Source: Bradyrhizobium sp. Rc3b (GTDB taxonomy: Bacteria; Pseudomonadota; Alphaproteobacteria; Rhizobiales; Xanthobacteraceae). From it: DNA of 64,000 nucleotides. A program made the translations under genes and the position numbers. Of the stretch, positions 60,169 to 64,000 are shown piece by piece (the first letter of the stretch is position 1; every line of letters begins with the position of its first letter). The stretch is from assembly GCF_900114915.1 (NCBI RefSeq), contig NZ_FOUS01000013.1, forward strand, positions 62,001 through 126,000, given 5' to 3'. The notes beneath the pieces are model-generated. The model saw nothing but the letters and a program-made list of their open reading frames with translations, was not told where the DNA came from and made no database searches.

Positions 60169-61341
60169 ATGCAAACCGGCTTGCTTGAACAAAAGCCAAC
60201 CCCTTCGGACCTTCGAAAAGTGCTGATTTGGCATTGGGGACGACGTGGCGGCGGCGTAAGGTATACTTACGAGCTGGTGCGCGAGCTCAGGAAGAATCCG
60301 GAGCTCGAGCTGCATTTGTCGCTATCGCGGCAAGGGGAGATCGTTGCCGATTTCGACGCACTTGGATTGCCGGGTTATCACGTCGATACCTACACGAACG
60401 TCTCCTCAGCCATCCTTGCATTGCTGCGCGTGCCGATCGTTCGACGTCGATTTTGGCGCTATGTGCACGAACACGACATCTCCGTGGTTGTCTGCACCAT
60501 GAGCCATCTGTGGAATGTTCCGATCCTGTGGCGCCGACCCCGGGAAGTCGCTTACGTGTTCGTCCTGCATGATCCAAAGCCGCACGCCGGGGACGATATC
60601 GCCATTCGCAAATGGATGCTCGACACCGAAATCGCCGCAAGCGACGGCATCGTTGCGCTGACCGAGTACACGCAGAAGTCGGTTACGACGAACAACAGTT
60701 TTCCTACCGAACGGGTGTGGATCGCCCCGCTCGGTGTCTTCCCCTATGCCGAAACCAGAAGCCCGGCCCCCACGCCAGCCGGACGCAAGATCCAATTGCT
60801 CTTTTTCGGACGGCTGTTGCCGTACAAGGGGTTAGATATCCTTCTTGACGCCTACAAAATCATTAAGCGCGAGGGCAAGGATGTCGGGCTTCGCATCATC
60901 GGTCCAGGAGATATCGAGCCGTATCGGACGCGGATCGCCGGGCTTGACGACGTCTTCGTTGATAACCGATGGATCCCCGAAGAGGATGTTGGCGCGGTCT
61001 TCGAGGGGATCGATATCGTCGTTGCGCCATATCGCGGCGCGAGCCAGTCCGCCGTCCTTGCGACGTCAGGCGCGGCGGGAATTCCTGCCGTCGTGACTCC
61101 CGTCGGAGGGCTTGCCGAGCAGGTCCTGCACGAGCAAACCGGTCTGGTCGCGGTAAATTCGACCCCGGCCGCACTTGCAGCCGCACTCAGCCGACTCGTC
61201 GATGACGAGGCCTTGCGGCTGCGTTGCGGGGCGGCGGCGAAAGCCCACGCCATGAACGAGTTATCGTGGTCCTCCATTGCTGCGAAGTTCGCGTCGATCC
61301 TCATGTCAATCACTCCACGCCAGAAATCCGAAACGCAATAA
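60169..61341 (+). CDS. Glycosyltransferase family 4, 390 aa
   Basis: GT-B enzyme: VLIWHWGRRGGGVRYTYELV is the acceptor loop, PLGVFPYAETRSP opens the second domain, LLFFGRLLPYKGLDILLDAY and VGLRIIGPGDIEPYRTRIAG are the donor-side strands. The region near VAPYRGASQSAVLATSGAAG IPAVVTPVGGL replaces the usual E-x7-E with a Q/S-rich loop, as seen in some bacterial GT4 subfamilies. ATG 60169 has GAGG 8 bp upstream; the earlier ATG 60151 has none. The stop TAA overlaps the next ATG by one base. Confidence 0.85.
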   Translation: MQTGLLEQKPTPSDLRKVLIWHWGRRGGGVRYTYELVRELRKNPELELHLSLSRQGEIVADFDALGLPGYHVDTYTNVSSAILALLRVPIVRRRFWRYVHEHDISVVVCTMSHLWNVPILWRRPREVAYVFVLHDPKPHAGDDIAIRKWMLDTEIAASDGIVALTEYTQKSVTTNNSFPTERVWIAPLGVFPYAETRSPAPTPAGRKIQLLFFGRLLPYKGLDILLDAYKIIKREGKDVGLRIIGPGDIEPYRTRIAGLDDVFVDNRWIPEEDVGAVFEGIDIVVAPYRGASQSAVLATSGAAGIPAVVTPVGGLAEQVLHEQTGLVAVNSTPAALAAALSRLVDDEALRLRCGAAAKAHAMNELSWSSIAAKFASILMSITPRQKSETQ

Positions 61342-63275
61342 TGTGTGGCATCATCGGAATTGCGGGCAGCAAGGCAGGCAGGATCGATCGCCAGATTCTG
61401 GCCCGGATGACCGATGCGCTTGCGCATCGCGGCCCGGATGGTGACGGCCACTGGATCAGCGAGGACGGCCGCGCGGGATTTGGCCATCGAAGGCTGTCGA
61501 TCATCGATCTGTCGTCCGCCGGAGCGCAGCCGATGATTTCGGCGTCCGGCCGTTATGCGCTGACGTACAACGGCGAAATCTACAACTACCGCGACCTGCG
61601 CCGCGAGCTGGAGACCAAGGGCCATCAATTCAATGGTCACTCGGATACCGAGGTCGTCGTTGCGGGCTTTGAGCATTGGGGCATCAATGAGACGATCTCG
61701 CGGTGTGCCGGCATGTTTGCGCTCGCGATCTGGGACGAGCGCGAACGAACGCTTGTGCTCGTGCGCGATCGGCTCGGCATCAAGCCGCTGTACTATAGCG
61801 TTGTGAACGGAACGCTCATCTTCGCCTCAGAGTTGCGTCCAATCGTGGTGCAGCGCGGAGAGCTTCCTCCTGTTTCGCTGCCGGCTTTGTCCGAATACTT
61901 GCGCCTCGGCTACGTTCCTGCGCCCTTCAGCATTTTCGAGGGTGTGTATAAGTTGCCCGCCGCGACTACACTCAGGTTTCGCGACGGTCATGCGAGCGAG
62001 CCGATGGCCTACTGGTCGATTCCAGAGGTCGTCGCGCGTGGTATGTCGAGGCAGCGTCCGAACGAGGAGGAGGTGCTGGAAGAGCTGGACCAGCGCCTGC
62101 GCGGCATCGTGGCCGAGCACATGATCTCAGATGTACCATTGGGAGCGTTCCTGTCCGGCGGCATCGATTCTAGTTCGGTCACGGCCATCATGCAGGCCGT
62201 GGGTGGTGGGGCCACCAAGACTTTCTCGATCGGTTTTCACGATCCAAGTTACAACGAAGCCCGATATGCCGCCGACGTCGCAAAGCATCTTCAGACCGAG
62301 CACACCGAGCTCTACGTTTCCGATTCCGATGCGATGGCCGTCATTCCCTCGCTGCCTGACATCTATGACGAGCCCTTTGCGGATATCTCGCAGATACCGA
62401 CCTTTCTTGTCTCGAAACTCGCGCGACACCAGGTGACGGTTGCGTTGTCCGGTGACGGTGGCGACGAACTGTTTGGAGGCTACAATCGTTATTTGTTTGT
62501 CTCCGACTATTGGAAACGTCTGACCAGAATTCCCCATGCGTTGCGTCGCGTGGCGGCGTCCGGTCTGACCTCGGCCTCGCCAGCGAGCTGGGATGCTGCT
62601 TTTCGCGCACTGAGCTACGTCCTTCCGCCGCACCTGCAGCCCGCCCTGCCAGGGCAGAAGATCCACAAGGTCGCGTCCGTGCTCGCATCCTCGAACTTGT
62701 ACGAACTGCAAAGCAGGTTGGTGTCGCAATGGGCCAATCCCGAAACCGTATTGGTCTCGTCGGACGGTGTCGCTCTTGCAAGACCTGCGCCCCTGGTGCT
62801 GGCGCCCGACGTTCCTGCGACAGTGGAGCAAATGGCCTGGGACATGTCGACCTATCTCGTGGACGACATACTGACCAAGGTTGATCGGGCAAGTATGCGT
62901 GTCGGGCTCGAGGCGCGCGTGCCGCTCCTTGATCACCGTATGGTCGAATTCGCCTGGGAGATTCCCATCGCCCAGAAATTCAGGAACCGTTCGGGAAAAT
63001 ATATCCTTCGGCGTTTGCTGGAGCGTTACGTGCCGCGTGAGCTGTTCGAACGCCCGAAGATGGGCTTCGGCATTCCGATCGATGGCTGGTTGCGTGGCCC
63101 GCTGAAGGGCTGGGCCTCGGATTGGCTGTCCTCCAGCAATGACGAATTTTTTGATCGCAAAGCTATCAGCGACAACTGGCAGCAACATCAGATCGGTCGG
63201 GTGAACCGTGGTGGCCAGCTTTGGACCGTGCTGATGTTCGACCTGTGGCTTGAGCGGGCTAGGCAATGGGTCTGA
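61341..63275 (+). CDS. asnB: Asparagine synthase-like glutamine amidotransferase, second copy, 644 aa
   Basis: Complete enzyme with Cys2 (MCGIIGIAGSK), ALAHRGPDGDGHW, YNGEIYNYRDLRRELETKGH, FLSGGIDSSSVTAIMQAVGG and VALSGDGGDELFGGYNRYLF, ending in FDLWLERARQW. Only moderately similar to the copy at 46956 (different linker and C-terminal detail), so it is not a recent duplicate. In this setting it most likely converts a sugar carboxylate to an amide; two copies may act on two different sugar acids or positions. ATG 61341 overlaps the glycosyltransferase stop. Confidence 0.85.
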   Translation: MCGIIGIAGSKAGRIDRQILARMTDALAHRGPDGDGHWISEDGRAGFGHRRLSIIDLSSAGAQPMISASGRYALTYNGEIYNYRDLRRELETKGHQFNGHSDTEVVVAGFEHWGINETISRCAGMFALAIWDERERTLVLVRDRLGIKPLYYSVVNGTLIFASELRPIVVQRGELPPVSLPALSEYLRLGYVPAPFSIFEGVYKLPAATTLRFRDGHASEPMAYWSIPEVVARGMSRQRPNEEEVLEELDQRLRGIVAEHMISDVPLGAFLSGGIDSSSVTAIMQAVGGGATKTFSIGFHDPSYNEARYAADVAKHLQTEHTELYVSDSDAMAVIPSLPDIYDEPFADISQIPTFLVSKLARHQVTVALSGDGGDELFGGYNRYLFVSDYWKRLTRIPHALRRVAASGLTSASPASWDAAFRALSYVLPPHLQPALPGQKIHKVASVLASSNLYELQSRLVSQWANPETVLVSSDGVALARPAPLVLAPDVPATVEQMAWDMSTYLVDDILTKVDRASMRVGLEARVPLLDHRMVEFAWEIPIAQKFRNRSGKYILRRLLERYVPRELFERPKMGFGIPIDGWLRGPLKGWASDWLSSSNDEFFDRKAISDNWQQHQIGRVNRGGQLWTVLMFDLWLERARQWV

Positions 63276-64000
63276 GTTCCTGCGTGCCATGGTGGGCCAA
63301 GCTGGGCATTAAGCTTGGTCTCGCGCGTCTGCCTGTTCCTTACGCCCTCTGGAAACGCATCGGGTTGTTCCGCCATGGCGAGATGATGGTTCCGGAGCGT
63401 GCAATCTCCGCGTTTGAAAGCCATTTCCAGTCCGCCGTTCAGCATGGGCAACTCCCTGCGAAGTTTCGTTCCCTCGAGCTTGGACCGGGAGACTCGGTCC
63501 TGTCGGGCTTCGCCGCCCGCGCGTTCGGTGCCGAAAAGGCATGGCTTGCAGATGCAGGACGGTTCGCCGAAACCGACATCGCCGGGTGCCGTGCACTTCT
63601 GGAGCTGCTTGCCTCGCGCGGGCGGGAAGTTGCGCCACTAAAGTCGGCGACCCTGCCGGATGCGATGAAGGAGTACGACGTCGTCTATCTGACGGAAGGC
63701 ACGAGCTCGCTCAAGACAATCCCTGACCAGTCGATCGATTTCTTCTGGTCCCAGGTCGTGCTCGAGCACATCTATCGCGACGAATTTCCGGCCCTGATGA
63801 AGGAGCTCCGCCGGATCGTGGCGCCCGGCGGGATCGGTGTTCATAGCATCGATTTCCGCGATCACCTTGGAGGCGGCTTGAACAATCTGCGCTTTGGAGA
63901 TGACGTCTGGGAGACCCCGGCTTTCCGGACCTCGGGCTTTTACACAAATCGCATCCGTCCGCGGGAAATGATCGGCCTGATGAAGGCGGCCAGCTTCAGC
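63266..64000 (+). CDS. Class I methyltransferase, 3' end beyond the window
   Basis: ATG 63266 starts a frame open to the last base of the window (245 codons). It overlaps the asparagine synthase stop by 10 bp. FRSLELGPGDSVLSGFAARA is a modified SAM loop, and IDFFWSQVVLEHIYRDEFPA, then LRRIVAPGGIGVHSIDFRDH, is the characteristic strand-acidic-HV...APGG block of class I methyltransferases. The DH in FRDHLGGGLNN could be part of the active site. The C-terminus is not visible. Confidence 0.75.
   Translation, partial: MGLSSCVPWWAKLGIKLGLARLPVPYALWKRIGLFRHGEMMVPERAISAFESHFQSAVQHGQLPAKFRSLELGPGDSVLSGFAARAFGAEKAWLADAGRFAETDIAGCRALLELLASRGREVAPLKSATLPDAMKEYDVVYLTEGTSSLKTIPDQSIDFFWSQVVLEHIYRDEFPALMKELRRIVAPGGIGVHSIDFRDHLGGGLNNLRFGDDVWETPAFRTSGFYTNRIRPREMIGLMKAASFS

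Overview
The window is high-GC alphaproteobacterial chromosome. The protein style (tripartite tricarboxylate transporter genes, CaiB and crotonase genes, an Omp25/RopB-like barrel protein, a serralysin-like secreted protease, a very large surface-polysaccharide cluster) suggests Bradyrhizobium or a close relative. This is inference from recognised families; no search was run.

Region 1 (1-9.97 kb): the 3' end of a crotonase gene, then an accessory segment. It begins with a cluster of GCATAAT repeats containing a dif-like inverted repeat (1293-1314) and an array of a 7-bp motif (TGTTTCA) at an exact 21-bp period (1338-1449, with smaller in-phase pairs at 1859-1886 and 1941-1968). A large tyrosine recombinase (2140-3741) follows. 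Then comes a same-strand cargo run: a 52-aa peptide, a GIY-YIG/DUF4357-like protein with a damaged nuclease signature, an unknown 171-aa protein, a TnsA-like protein, an AAA+ ATPase, a tiny coupled ORF and a DUF433 protein. A near-copy of the left repeat cluster lies at 9519-9548, so 1284-9548 may be one integrated element. The co-occurrence of degenerate nucleases with an ATPase makes this the best candidate for an undescribed system.

Region 2 (9.97-16.5 kb): a decayed oxygenase-like gene, then glyoxylate/2-hydroxyacid metabolism: a GlcG/HbpS-like protein, a GlcD-GlcF type fused FAD/Fe-S dehydrogenase, divergent serine-glyoxylate aminotransferase, and a crotonase.

Region 3 (16.5-34 kb): a mosaic. 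Metabolic genes (tctC-tctB-tctA and a CaiB-type CoA-transferase) alternate with accessory membrane glycosyltransferases, an O-antigen ligase-like protein, an outer membrane protein, small hypotheticals and pseudogenes. Decayed pieces of caiB and tctA lie joined back to back at 27982-28508, and another caiB scrap lies at 29620-29695. This fits an old tandem duplication of the tctA-caiB interval followed by decay.

Region 4 (34-37 kb): a secreted metalloprotease with RTX and FG-GAP-like repeats.

Region 5 (37.1-64 kb, continuing past the edge): a surface polysaccharide locus almost entirely on the + strand. It contains a flippase, a complete nonulosonic (sialic-type) acid activation set neuB-neuC-neuA followed by a capsule-type glycosyltransferase, several GT4/GT2 glycosyltransferases, a polymerase/ligase, a UDP-ManNAcA-type dehydrogenase, an epimerase, a Gfo/Idh/MocA oxidoreductase, a NUDIX hydrolase, five methyltransferases and two asparagine-synthase-like amidotransferases. 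Many genes overlap by 1-10 bp, indicating long operons. The product is probably an acidic, amidated and heavily methylated polysaccharide (O-antigen, capsule or EPS).
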